From Streptomyces griseoluteus (GTDB taxonomy: Bacteria > Actinomycetota > Actinomycetes > Streptomycetales > Streptomycetaceae): a stretch of 64,000 nucleotides of DNA. This document shows positions 49,959 to 58,345 of the stretch, one piece after another. The position numbers and the translations under genes were made by a program. Position 1 is the first letter of the stretch; every line of letters begins with the position of its first letter. The DNA lies in assembly GCA_000717735.1 (NCBI GenBank), contig JOBE01000027.1:1-64000 (forward strand), written 5' to 3'. The notes below the pieces were generated by a model that saw nothing but the letters and a program-made list of their open reading frames with translations, searched no databases and was not told the DNA's origin.

Positions 49959-51768
49959 CCGGGAGCTGGACGACAGGCGGGGCGGGGTCGGGGTTGATGT
50001 CGATGCCGAGGTAGGTGGCGACCGCGTCGGTGGAGCCAGTGGCGTCGGCGAGGTAGCGGGCCTGTTCGAAGCGGCGGGCCTGGATCTGGGCGATCTCGGT
50101 CTCGGCGTCGTCCATCGGCCAGCCTGCTTCGGCGAGGATCCTTACGGCGGTCTCGAGGGACATGACGCCGGCGGTGACGGCCTCGGAGACCTGGGTGAGG
50201 ACGGCGGCCTTGTCGGTGGGGGTGTACGGGCCGAAGGAGAGCAGGGCCCGCTGGGTCTGGACGCCGGTCCAGTCGGGGTGCGCTCCGGCGAGGGACATGC
50301 GTTGGACGAACTTGAGGAGCAGGGCGTACTTGTGGGCGCGGGCGAGGCGCATGGAGCCGACGAGGGAGTCAAGCGGGCCGAGGGAGATCTCCAGGGCGTA
50401 GCCGGAGGGGACTTCGGAGGGGTTGACGGTGCCGAGGGTTACGGCGGGCAGGCGGGCGATCGTGGCGGCCCGTTCGGACAGGTCGGTGCGCTGGTTGCGG
50501 AGCTCGGCGAGCTGGGGGGAGGTGTCGACGGCGTCGAGGCGGCCGCCTTCGGGGAGCTCGAGGACGGTGCCGGGGGCGACGGCGAGTTCGCTGCGGCCGT
50601 TGGATCGTCCGCCGGAGAGCGCGATGATCGGGGAGCCGGTGGTGGCGGAGGCCTTTGCGGAGTCGGTGTCGGTGCCGGCCAGCTCGTCGAAGACCTGCAG
50701 CACCTTCGCCAGGCTGGATGTGCCCCAGTGCTCTTCGGCGTCGGGGACGGTGTTGGGGACGTGGATCACTGGGATGAAGTCGAGGTAGAGGTCGAGGTGG
50801 TCGAGGACTTCGCCGGTCGGGCCGGTGGCGTACTGGGCCTTGTCCATGGGGAGGTTGTCGACGTCGTGGGGGGCTTTGAGGTCGCCGAGGTCCCAGGTGG
50901 CGTCGGTGAGGTAGCAGGTGACGTACGACGGGGTGTCGTTCCACAGGTACTGGCGGGCGATGAACCCGGACTCGGTGGGGATGTCGCCGCGGCCGAGGAC
51001 CGGTTGGGCGGGGGCGTCGCCGTCGGTGTCGGTCATGACGGGGGCGCGGACGGGCCGGCCGGTGCGGTCGACGCCGGAGGCGGTGACGGGCCGGATCCAG
51101 TCGAGTTCGTAGGTGATGCGGCGCAGCCGCGCGGGCAGGCCGCGCTTCTTGTCTGCGGGAAGGTCCCAGGCGAGGTGGACGCGTTCGGGGTAGTCGGAGG
51201 CGTCGCCGTCTTCGGCGAGGACCGGGTAGTAGAAGCCGGGGTCGAACGCCTTGAGGCGCACCCTGCCCTTGTTGGGGTCCCAGGCCAGGAGGTAGACGCC
51301 GTCGCCGAGGGTCACGGCCTTGCGTTCGGTCTGGATCATCCGCATGGACAGGAGCTCGTCCTCGGCCCAGTCGCGCAGGAGGGTTTGGACGCGTTCGGCC
51401 ATCGCCTGGTCGGTGTCGGGGGTGTCGGTGTCGGTCTGTTCGGCGCTGGGGACGACGATGGTCTGCTCGCGGCCGAGGACGTTGGCGAGGATGGTCTCGA
51501 TGAACATGGACGGGTCGCCGAACTCGCGGCGGTCGCTGGCGGTGGGGTCGCGTAGCTGGGCGAGTTCGGCGGCCTGGTTGTTGGCGTAGGCGGCGAGGAG
51601 CTTGTAGGCGGCCAGGCGTCGCTCGTCGCCGGCCGGGACCCAGGAAGCGGCGGCTTCGGGGAAGGCGCGGCGGTGGGGCATGCCGAGGGTGTCGGAGTAG
51701 ATGGGCTTGTAGTTTGCCCATCCCCAGGCGTCGATGACGACGTCCTTGATGCCACTGAGCAGGCCCAC
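49909..51768 (-). CDS. portal protein
   Basis: GTG 51768 is 8 nt after GGAAAGG, better than GTG 51777. 619 residues with AYANNQAAELAQLRDPTASD, RAKAVTLGDGVYLLAWDPNK-like segments, FDPGFYYPVLAEDG, HVPNTVPDAEEHWGTSSLAK and the tunnel helix region SGYALEISLGPLDSLVGSMR. This is the actinophage (SPP1/HK97-type) portal pattern. It forms the packaging vertex. No terminase lies next to it, which is unusual. Confidence 0.85.
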   Translation of the reverse strand: MGLLSGIKDVVIDAWGWANYKPIYSDTLGMPHRRAFPEAAASWVPAGDERRLAAYKLLAAYANNQAAELAQLRDPTASDRREFGDPSMFIETILANVLGREQTIVVPSAEQTDTDTPDTDQAMAERVQTLLRDWAEDELLSMRMIQTERKAVTLGDGVYLLAWDPNKGRVRLKAFDPGFYYPVLAEDGDASDYPERVHLAWDLPADKKRGLPARLRRITYELDWIRPVTASGVDRTGRPVRAPVMTDTDGDAPAQPVLGRGDIPTESGFIARQYLWNDTPSYVTCYLTDATWDLGDLKAPHDVDNLPMDKAQYATGPTGEVLDHLDLYLDFIPVIHVPNTVPDAEEHWGTSSLAKVLQVFDELAGTDTDSAKASATTGSPIIALSGGRSNGRSELAVAPGTVLELPEGGRLDAVDTSPQLAELRNQRTDLSERAATIARLPAVTLGTVNPSEVPSGYALEISLGPLDSLVGSMRLARAHKYALLLKFVQRMSLAGAHPDWTGVQTQRALLSFGPYTPTDKAAVLTQVSEAVTAGVMSLETAVRILAEAGWPMDDAETEIAQIQARRFEQARYLADATGSTDAVATYLGIDINPDPAPPVVQLPVTDETSLESPEETERA

Positions 51769-51818
51769 GGGGCGCACCTTTCCGGTGTCGGGCCCCGCGC
51801 CTTGTGATCAGCGTACGG

Positions 51819-52715
51819 CTACACGCCGCTGGCACTCCCCCGGGCTCGCTCCAGAGCCTTGCGGTACTTGCGGAGCCGGTTGTTCTGGTACCAGTCGAAG
51901 CGCCGGATGGTGAAGGAGTCTCTCCACCCGGCGATCCTGCTGTGTACGAGCTGCATGCGCGGATCGAGGAGCCGGGTCTGGTCCTGATCGGGTCCGAAGG
52001 AGTTACCGAAGAGCGATGCGTCTCCGGCCTCGCGGAAGAACGCGGTGCCCACGAGGACAGTGTTGATGCGGGCAACCGACCGGAATGCCTTGTGCTCGGC
52101 ATCGGTCATCCCCTTCTCCACGTTGATCGGGGGCATGGGTTCGTAGCCGATGTCGTTGACGCCGACGTACCAGGTCCGGTAGCCGCCCGGGTTGCCGAAG
52201 TAGAAGGACTCGATGTAGGTGAAGCGACGGGCCCCAATCCAGGGCCAAAAGTCGTCTGGCTCCGGCATCGCACCAATGCGGGTTTTACCGAGTTTCACCA
52301 GGGTGTTTCCGACGAGAAGTCGGGGGCGGAACCACCGGCTGGTGGTGGTGATGCCGTAGATCTCAACAGTGCTCTCGGTCGACCAGGTGACCAGATAGCC
52401 GAACCGACCGAGCTTCCACGTCCGCTTGGTGAGTTCTACCTCCAGGTCCTTGTCGGGCACCGGGTTCTCGGGCTGGTACCGGTGGACCGTGCACGGGGAG
52501 ACCCACGTCGGCTCGCCAAAGAGCTCCTGCATGTAGTCCGGGCTGACCCAGGGGGCGACCTTCCGGACCCGAGATATGACGTGGCGGCGTCGTCCGAGGG
52601 TGCTGCGCCAACCGGCCGCCGCCGTCTTCATCAGGGTGAGGGTGGCAACGATGGTGGCGGCAAGGGTCCACACGTTCAAGGTGGTGCTGTACCAAGGCTG
52701 ATCAGCTACGGGCAT
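51819..52715 (-). CDS. membrane-anchored hypothetical protein (298 aa)
   Basis: Start taken at ATG 52715 (MPVADQPW). An N-terminal transmembrane segment (VWTLAATIVATLTLMKTAAA, about 15-34) is followed by TLGRRRHVISRVRKVAPWVS and YMQELFGEPTW. This start recalls the ETEC_3214 family of membrane proteins in actinobacteria. The rest is a Trp/Tyr-rich soluble domain. Probably an accessory gene inserted where a terminase is normally found. Confidence 0.65.
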   Translation of the reverse strand: MPVADQPWYSTTLNVWTLAATIVATLTLMKTAAAGWRSTLGRRRHVISRVRKVAPWVSPDYMQELFGEPTWVSPCTVHRYQPENPVPDKDLEVELTKRTWKLGRFGYLVTWSTESTVEIYGITTTSRWFRPRLLVGNTLVKLGKTRIGAMPEPDDFWPWIGARRFTYIESFYFGNPGGYRTWYVGVNDIGYEPMPPINVEKGMTDAEHKAFRSVARINTVLVGTAFFREAGDASLFGNSFGPDQDQTRLLDPRMQLVHSRIAGWRDSFTIRRFDWYQNNRLRKYRKALERARGSASGV

Positions 52716-52970
52716 GGCGGAAGCATGCAACACAGCGCGGCTGCGCGGTACGGCATTTGACAGGGCTCATCGGCTCTACGCTCCCGAAGCTGCCACGAAG
52801 TGACAAGTAGCTCTCTGTAATCGCGCTTGACCTGCGGTGATGCTGTGGTACCTGGTGCCGACTTCACGGCGAAGGCAACACGCTGACATCGGATCAGCGC
52901 GTTGACCTGCAAGGTTCTCGAAGCTCCGGATTCGTGAACTCACCGCATGGCCCGGTACTCCCGAAGGTGT

Positions 52971-53001
52971 CGCCCGCCCCGTGTGTTGCCCGGGGCGGGC
53001 G
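52971..53001 (-). terminator. terminator after the type III PKS gene
   Basis: 11-bp perfect GC stem (52971-52981 with 52991-53001) and a 9-nt loop, 19 bp after the PKS stop. The remaining gap to 52715 holds no gene that I can see. Confidence 0.7.
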
Positions 53002-53019
53002 CGGCTGCTCGGTGGACCT

Positions 53020-54093
53020 TCAGGTGGTGTGCCAGGTGCCGCGGAGGGCGGCGGTGGTGAATCCGGGGCCGTAGGCGACGACCACGCCGGCGGCGCCATC
53101 CTCGGGCGGGTCGGCGTAGGTGCGCTCGAGGACGCGGAGGATCGATACGCCGCCGAGGTTGCCTTCTTCGGTGAGGGTGGCGGTGGAGTGGCGGGTGTCG
53201 ACGTCGTCGAGGCCGAGGGCGCGTGCGGTGTCGGTGATGATGCGGGGGCTGCCGGGATGGATCGCGGCCCAGTCGACGCTCTGGTCGGGGCCGATCCAGT
53301 CGAGGACGGTGGGCAGGACGTCGTCGGCGGCGGTGAGGGCTTCCTTCGTGGAGTCGAAGTGGAAGCCGTCGGTTCCGATGCGGCCGCTGTAGCGGTCGAC
53401 GCTGCCGGGCAGGACGTATTCGAGGGTGTCGTCGGGGCCGGCGATGTGGAGGCCGGGGCCGAGGGGCTGGTCGGAGACGATGCAGGCGGCGGCGGAGTCG
53501 CCGAACAGAGCCTTGTAGATCATCGCCTCGATCGAGGTGTCGTTGTGGTTGTAGACGCTCGAGATGATCTCGGCGGCGATGACGAGGACCTTGGAGCCGG
53601 GTCGGGCGGCGATGAGGTCGACGGCGCGGGTGAGGGCCTGGGTGCCGCCGGCGCAGGCCATGGTGGTCAGGGCGATCCGGCGGACGGTCGGTCTGAGGCC
53701 GAGGGCGGCTATGAGGTGGATGTCGAGGTTGGGGACGGACCAGCCGGTGGAGTGGGTGGTGATGATCGCGTCGATGTCCGGATAGCTGCCGGGGTCGGGT
53801 CCGGGCGTGAGGCCGGCGGCGGCAAGGGCCTGCTGGGCGGCGTTGGTGGCCAGGGCCAGGGCGTCGGTGAAGGCGGCGGTGGAGCGTTCCTCGATGGTGG
53901 CGTCGCCGGACACGGTGGCGGCGGTGAGCGGCCGGCTGAAGTAGCGGGTCTGCACGCCGAGGTTCCCGATGACGCGGGGTATGACGCGCAGCTGCGGGTG
54001 GTCGGGGTGGCGGCCGGCGATGTCGTCGATGATTTCGCTGGTCGTCACCTTGTGGGTGGGCAGGGTTGTGATGGGGCGGGAGATGTAGGGCAC
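53020..54093 (-). CDS. type III polyketide synthase (chalcone-synthase-like)
   Basis: GTG 54093 follows CGGAGGACCAC, giving 357 residues, the usual family length. The catalytic triad is intact: C147 (ALTTMACAGGTQ), H279 (WAAIHPGSPR) and N312 (EEGNLGGVS), with gatekeeper F197 (ALFGDSAA). Such enzymes load an acyl-CoA and extend it with malonyl-CoA to pyrones, resorcinols or naphthols; the substrate here cannot be told. It lies after an MmyB-like regulator and before a terminator, as a two-gene accessory cassette. It would give the lysogen a small molecule, a rare trait for a phage. Confidence 0.9.
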   Translation of the reverse strand: MPYISRPITTLPTHKVTTSEIIDDIAGRHPDHPQLRVIPRVIGNLGVQTRYFSRPLTAATVSGDATIEERSTAAFTDALALATNAAQQALAAAGLTPGPDPGSYPDIDAIITTHSTGWSVPNLDIHLIAALGLRPTVRRIALTTMACAGGTQALTRAVDLIAARPGSKVLVIAAEIISSVYNHNDTSIEAMIYKALFGDSAAACIVSDQPLGPGLHIAGPDDTLEYVLPGSVDRYSGRIGTDGFHFDSTKEALTAADDVLPTVLDWIGPDQSVDWAAIHPGSPRIITDTARALGLDDVDTRHSTATLTEEGNLGGVSILRVLERTYADPPEDGAAGVVVAYGPGFTTAALRGTWHTT

Positions 54094-54192
54094 GTGGTCC
54101 TCCGGCACGGTGGCGGTCGTCGTGGGGGTGCGGAGTGGGGGTGCGGTCAACGTACACACATGCGGCGGAGTTGGTCCCCCCTGACCTGCGGC

Positions 54193-55029
54193 TCAGGTGG
54201 TCCGGCGGGCGCGGAGCATGGGCAGTCTGGTGTGCTGCTTCTTCTGCCCGGGGTGGTAGATGAGGACGATCAGACGAGCTCCTGGGGCGCCGAGGGGCAT
54301 GGCTGCGCACATGGTGACGTGCCCGGGGCCTTGGAGGGCGTGGTGTATGGGGCGTTCGTCGCCGTCGGGGTGGATGTGGGCGCCGCCGGATTCCCAGAGG
54401 GGTGCGAGATCGGGGTCGGCGCGGGCGTCTTCCGCGATTTTGAGGAGGGTTTCGTCTTCGGGGCGGAGGGCGAGCGCGGCGCGGAGCTGGGGCAGGACGA
54501 GGGGGGCCCAGACTGCTTTCCAGTCGGTGAGCATGGTGCGGCCGCGGGGGTCGAGGAGCATCCAGCGCATCGTGTTGGCGGGGACGTGGCTGTCGGGGAA
54601 GAGGTCGGCGAAGGCGGCGTTGTGGGCTATGAGGTTCCAGGAGGCGTCGTTGACGTAGGCGGGGTGGGCGATGCCGTCGACGGCTTCCTGCCAGACGCCG
54701 GGGATCTCGAGGCCGGAGGACGGGTTGAGGGGGTAGGGCGGGTCACCGATGCCGGCGTACCTGCACAGGCAGCCCCACTCCTGCTCGTTGAGGCCGAAGA
54801 GGCGGCCGACCTGCTCGAGGTAGTCGACCGGGGGGTTGGGGTAGCGGCCCGATTCGAGGCGGTAGTACGTGTTGGCGGCGCGGCCGGTGAGTTCGTCGAC
54901 CTGCTGCTGAGAGAGGCCGGCGGCGCGGCGGCCTTGACGGCTGGGCCGGGTGAGGCCGTGGTCTTCCGGTTCGATGAGATCGCGGCGCTCGGAGAGGAGC
55001 GCCTTGAGGGCCTTGCGGTTCATCTTCAT
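54193..55029 (-). CDS. MmyB-like XRE transcriptional regulator
   Basis: ATG 55029 (MKMNRKALKALLSERRDLIE) follows GGAAAGG. 278 residues. The XRE HTH reads RPSRQGRRAAGLSQQQVDEL, then GRAANTYYRLESGRYPNPPV; the C-terminal ligand domain has WNLIAHNAAFADLF and NTMRWMLLDPRGR, the hallmark of MmyB-type regulators, which bind fatty-acid-like ligands. It lies 99 bp upstream of the PKS gene and probably controls it. A candidate promoter lies at 55070-55098. Confidence 0.85.
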   Translation of the reverse strand: MKMNRKALKALLSERRDLIEPEDHGLTRPSRQGRRAAGLSQQQVDELTGRAANTYYRLESGRYPNPPVDYLEQVGRLFGLNEQEWGCLCRYAGIGDPPYPLNPSSGLEIPGVWQEAVDGIAHPAYVNDASWNLIAHNAAFADLFPDSHVPANTMRWMLLDPRGRTMLTDWKAVWAPLVLPQLRAALALRPEDETLLKIAEDARADPDLAPLWESGGAHIHPDGDERPIHHALQGPGHVTMCAAMPLGAPGARLIVLIYHPGQKKQHTRLPMLRARRTT

Positions 55030-55069
55030 CGTTGCCTTTCCCCCGTGTACCGTGCACGCGTGCCCTGGG

Positions 55070-55098
55070 AGTGTATTTATTGGTGCGCCGTTTCGTAA
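55070..55098 (-). promoter_or_regulatory. candidate promoter of the regulator-PKS operon
   Basis: In a locally AT-rich patch, the minus strand reads TTACGA (55098-55093), 17 bp, TACACT (55075-55070). The rest of the 55030-55484 gap shows no gene. Confidence 0.5.
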
Positions 55099-55484
55099 TA
55101 AAAACTGCGCGTGGATTTCTGTCGGTTGAACGGTGAAGCTGTGCCCTGTGGGCGCGCTGACCTGCCGGGAAGCGGGGTAGGGCGGCCACACTGCAACACC
55201 CCAGGACGGTCCTGCGAGCGGCGGATACGCAATCCGTCAAATCGCCTTGTGGGAAAGTCCTGTTGCCCTCGTCGGGCTCCGGCAGGGGCGTTGCCGGACG
55301 GTGCTGTATTCCGTGCTTCGGTGCGGATTTCGCAGCTCGGCACCGTTCCGGTTCGCCTTGCCGGGGCTTTGAGGGCCCCTAGAGCTACGGTCGGCGTCGA
55401 CAATCGCCCCGATGCCGCGTCCTCGGTGCCGACCGTGAAGTACGGGTCAGGTGGCGCTTCCCCCGGCGCCCTCTGGCCAGCCGA

Positions 55485-55525
55485 GAAGGCCCCGGACGGT
55501 CACTCCACCCCCGTTCGGGGCCTTC
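55485..55525 (-). terminator. terminator upstream of the PKS cassette
   Basis: Stem of about 15 bp including one G-T pair (55485-55499 with 55511-55525). It ends the transcript from the 55529 gene and thus isolates the PKS cassette. Confidence 0.65.
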
Positions 55526-55528
55526 GGT

Positions 55529-55861
55529 CTACCCGCCTTCGGATTCCGTGTCGTCGTCGACGAGCGCGTGCTCGGCGTGCGGGTAGCCGCAGGCGCCGGC
55601 GCCGAAGTAGCGGGCCTGGCACGGTCCGGGGCCTTCGTAGGTGTGGTGGGTGATCAGCCGGTGCTGGCCCTCCTCCTTCCGGACCGCGGCCATCACGTCC
55701 TTGGCGAGCGTCTCCGCCCATCCCCCGGGGACCATGGGCTGACCGGCTGGCCAGGTCAGCTTCTGCACCTGCTCGAGGACGGCCCTGTACCGAGGGTCCT
55801 TGCGGGCGTCGGCTCGGGCTCCGGGGTTGAAGTCGGTGAGGGCGGGTTCTGCGTCGGCCAC
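55529..55861 (-). CDS. hypothetical protein (110 aa)
   Basis: GTG 55861 after AGGAGGCCCT. VLEQVQKLTWPAGQPMVPGG and GPCQARYFGAGACGYPHAEH contain a Cys/His cluster. Overlaps the upstream gene by 106 nt in another frame. Function unknown. Confidence 0.65.
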   Translation of the reverse strand: MADAEPALTDFNPGARADARKDPRYRAVLEQVQKLTWPAGQPMVPGGWAETLAKDVMAAVRKEEGQHRLITHHTYEGPGPCQARYFGAGACGYPHAEHALVDDDTESEGG

Positions 55862-55995
55862 AGGGCCTCCTGGTCGTAGGGCGGGCAGGTCCAGTCGAGG
55901 GCGATGGCGATCTGGCCATCGAGCGGGGCCGGCGTCGGGGCGGTGAGCTGCTGCTCCAGGGCGCCGAGGCGGGCGCGGGTCTCAGGCGTCGTCAC
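55756..55995 (-). CDS. small hypothetical protein overlapping the next gene (79 aa)
   Basis: GTG 55995 after GAGGACAGCAG. Residues 1-45 (RARLGALEQQLTAPTPAPLD, QIAIALDWTCPPYDQEALWP) look natural; the last ~30 residues are Pro/Thr-rich and lie in the overlap, suggesting a read-through extension after loss of an earlier stop. Confidence 0.5.
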   Translation of the reverse strand: MTTPETRARLGALEQQLTAPTPAPLDGQIAIALDWTCPPYDQEALWPTQNPPSPTSTPEPEPTPARTLGTGPSSSRCRS

Positions 55996-56004
55996 CTGCT
56001 GTCC

Positions 56005-56697
56005 TCAGATCAGGGCGAGGGCGGACCGCTGAACGGTTTCCCCATGGGAGGCGATCAGGCGGAGCTTCGGGAACGACTTGACCGGCTCCTGCCCGGGAAC
56101 AGCGGGCCACTCGTCGGCGGACAGTCCGTACCCCGGCGGTCCCCAGCCTGAGTCGAACAGGATGTGCTTCGCGGCCTTCCGGTACTTCGGCTCCCAGTCC
56201 CAGGTGAAGAACAGCGGCAGGAGACCGCCGCGGTTCGGAATGGGTTCCGGTGCCACGGTGCAGCTGTGCCTGGCGCGCTTGTAGATCGGCGTGGCGTACT
56301 CGCGGCAGCGTTGGCGGTTGCAGAAGCCCCAGTGTCGAGACCAGCCGGTGACCGGGTCCCGTTCGCTGAAGCCGTGGACGGTGTTGCGTCCGCAGAGCCG
56401 GTCGACGCGGACCATGGGGGCCTGGCATCCGTTCGGGGTCTGGTCGTGGAGCTTGGAGTCGTAGCGGGGGACGTCGTCGGCGAGGTGGCGCCACATCTGC
56501 TCGTTGGTGGCGTTGAGGACTTCGCGGGTGCGGGTCCAGGTGGTGATCGTGGGGTCGTGGCGGCGGAGGTCCCGGAGACCGACCCAGCCGAGGGCGAGGA
56601 TGAGGTCGCGGGTGCCGGTGGGCATGCGGCGCTCGGTGTAGACGCGAGCGAGGAGCTGGTCGTAGCGGGCGAGCGCGTTCTTGTCGTCGATGCTCAC
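56005..56697 (-). CDS. zinc-binding-like hypothetical protein (230 aa)
   Basis: Helical N-terminus (ALARYDQLLARVYTERRMPT) and a Cys-rich middle (GCQAPMVRVDRLCGRNTVHG, HWGFCNRQRCREY, RHSCTV), then a beta part (YRKAAKHILFDSGWGPPGYG). The layout is reminiscent of small actinobacterial DNA-binding proteins, but I cannot name it. Confidence 0.65.
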   Translation of the reverse strand: MSIDDKNALARYDQLLARVYTERRMPTGTRDLILALGWVGLRDLRRHDPTITTWTRTREVLNATNEQMWRHLADDVPRYDSKLHDQTPNGCQAPMVRVDRLCGRNTVHGFSERDPVTGWSRHWGFCNRQRCREYATPIYKRARHSCTVAPEPIPNRGGLLPLFFTWDWEPKYRKAAKHILFDSGWGPPGYGLSADEWPAVPGQEPVKSFPKLRLIASHGETVQRSALALI

Positions 56698-56698
56698 C

Positions 56699-57007
56699 TC
56701 AGTCCTCCTCTCCGGTCTTCTTCTGCCGGTGCAGGGGCCAGGCGGAGGCTCCGCGGAGGCGGTCGGCGTCGATGTCGATGACGCCGAGTTCCAGGAGGTG
56801 GAGAAGGGCTTCGTGGACGGCGCCGTCGATGGCGGTCATGAGAGGCATGGGGTTCTTCAGCGGGCCGTCGGGGCTGTTGCAGGCCCAGGCCATCGCGGCG
56901 GAGCCGGCGACCCGGTTGATGATGGCGAAGTCGCTGCCTTTGCCGGTGTCGACCGGGATGCGGCCCCAGTCGTTGAGGCCGGTGGGAGTCGGGGGCTTGG
57001 TCGTCAT
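56699..57007 (-). CDS. hypothetical protein (102 aa)
   Basis: MTTKPPTPTGLNDWGRIPVD start; small alpha/beta domain with GAVHEALLHLLELGVIDIDA. One of a chain of small leftward genes. No family recognised. Confidence 0.65.
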   Translation of the reverse strand: MTTKPPTPTGLNDWGRIPVDTGKGSDFAIINRVAGSAAMAWACNSPDGPLKNPMPLMTAIDGAVHEALLHLLELGVIDIDADRLRGASAWPLHRQKKTGEED

Positions 57008-57009
57008 GG

Positions 57010-57717
57010 TCAGTCCTCTCCGTCGACAGTGCGGGCGGCAGCGGCTTCGGTTTCGCCGTTCGGGCCGACCTGGGCGAGTGCGGTGCGGTGCTTCCGGATG
57101 ATGCGGACGATCTCGGACGACCAGCCGTGCTTGGTGGCGGTGTCGTCGAGGGCGGCGGGACAGTCGCCGTCGTGGTCGTGGTGCTGTTCGCAGTCCCAGC
57201 CGATGAGGAGGGCGTACAGGCGGGCGTCGGTGGGGTCCTGGGCCCAGTCCCGTTTGCCGTGCTTGATGTGGAGGCGGAGGGACAGCAGGGCGTTGCGGAC
57301 GCCCGCCGTGAGGGTGGCGCCAGCGTTGAGAAGGGCGTTCTGGTCCTGCCAGGCCTGGTAGAAGGAGCGACCGACCTCACGGCACTCGGCGTACTGGTCC
57401 TCGGCGTCCCAGAGCCTGTCGTACAGCTCGGCCAGGGTGGCGTCGGTGTGCTCGGCGAGCGGGACGCGAGGGTCCGGCTCGGCGGGCGGGGGCGGTTCCA
57501 TGTCGGGAAGGGTGCTCGCCGTCTTCAGCTGGCTGTACTTGGCGTGCCACCGCTTGGCGCGGTGCTTGTACGTATCGCGGTCGGCGATGGCACTCTCTCG
57601 GTCGACCTGCAGCTGGTGAAGGGCTTCCGGGGTGATGGTGTCCATCGTGTACCGGGACTCTTCGGGGCCGAGGAGCTGCGCTTCATCTGTGCCTGAGGCT
57701 GGGGAAGGACTGGTCAC
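57010..57717 (-). CDS. coiled-coil hypothetical protein (235 aa)
   Basis: GTG 57717 overlaps the upstream stop (GTGA); an internal ATG at 57645 is an alternative. Coiled coil (QLQVDRESAIADRDTYKHRA), acidic linker, helical domain (LYDRLWDAEDQYAECREVGR), a Cys/His stretch (DCEQHHDHDGDCP) and a basic helix (EIVRIIRKHRTALAQV). Function unknown. Confidence 0.6.
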   Translation of the reverse strand: MTSPSPASGTDEAQLLGPEESRYTMDTITPEALHQLQVDRESAIADRDTYKHRAKRWHAKYSQLKTASTLPDMEPPPPAEPDPRVPLAEHTDATLAELYDRLWDAEDQYAECREVGRSFYQAWQDQNALLNAGATLTAGVRNALLSLRLHIKHGKRDWAQDPTDARLYALLIGWDCEQHHDHDGDCPAALDDTATKHGWSSEIVRIIRKHRTALAQVGPNGETEAAAARTVDGED

Positions 57718-58061
57718 TGTCCCCCGCTTTCGTTGACGTTCTTTCGGTAGGCGATGAGCGCTGATGCGAGGGCGGACTGGTGGATGTCGGAGAACATGAC
57801 CGCTGCGTGCTCGCCAAAGGCGTTCCGGGCGTCCTGGAGGGTGACCATGTAGGCGCCCCATGCCTTCTCGAAGGAGTCGTTCTCGCGTTCGTCCTGGATG
57901 GCGGCGCGGTGCTCGGGGGTGAGCAGGGCGCGACACCCGGCGCAGGGGACGCCCTTTTCGTGGCCGGGCGTGCGGCAGGGACGGGTTCCATCGGGCTGGA
58001 GGTCGTGGTCTTCGACGGGGTGGGAGCATGCCCAGCAGTGGGTGGGGGCTTGGTCGGTCAC
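57714..58061 (-). CDS. zinc-ribbon protein (115 aa)
   Basis: GTG 58061 overlaps the upstream stop. CWACSHPVEDH, C in TRPCRTPGHEK and CAGC make a four-Cys ribbon in residues 8-50; the rest is helical. Typical of small actinophage proteins of unknown role. Confidence 0.65.
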   Translation of the reverse strand: MTDQAPTHCWACSHPVEDHDLQPDGTRPCRTPGHEKGVPCAGCRALLTPEHRAAIQDERENDSFEKAWGAYMVTLQDARNAFGEHAAVMFSDIHQSALASALIAYRKNVNESGGQ

Positions 58062-58345
58062 GGCATCGGCTCCTCGGGGCTTGGGGTGATACGGCGGATG
58101 CGGAGGGGCGGTCCCAGCGGCGGAGGCGGGTCGTTGCGGTGCTTCCACGCCTTGAGGGTGCGTACGGGGTGGACAGCGAGAAGGGCGGCGATCTCAACGG
58201 CCAACACGGGTTGCGCGGCCCACCAGCGCCAGTCCCGGCGGGTGATGCGTCGTCCGTACGTCAGCCAGTGGGCCCAGTCGGAGGCGCGGTGGCCGAGGCG
58301 GACCCGGCCGAGGGCGTAGCCGACGGCCAGAGAAGTCAGGATGAT
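58058..58345 (-). CDS. small two-helix membrane protein, start unclear
   Basis: The frame ends with TGA overlapping the next GTG (GTGA), and encodes ILTSLAVGYALGRVRLGHRA, RRDWRWWAAQPVLAVEIAAL, LLAVHPVRTLKAWKHRNDPP: two membrane segments with basic loops, as in many actinophage small membrane proteins. No ATG, GTG or TTG opens it; the best starts are CTG 58339 or ATC 58345. It overlaps the end of the 58194-58595 gene. Mutation of the start or a frameshift is possible. Confidence 0.5.
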   Translation of the reverse strand: MILTSLAVGYALGRVRLGHRASDWAHWLTYGRRITRRDWRWWAAQPVLAVEIAALLAVHPVRTLKAWKHRNDPPPPLGPPLRIRRITPSPEEPMP

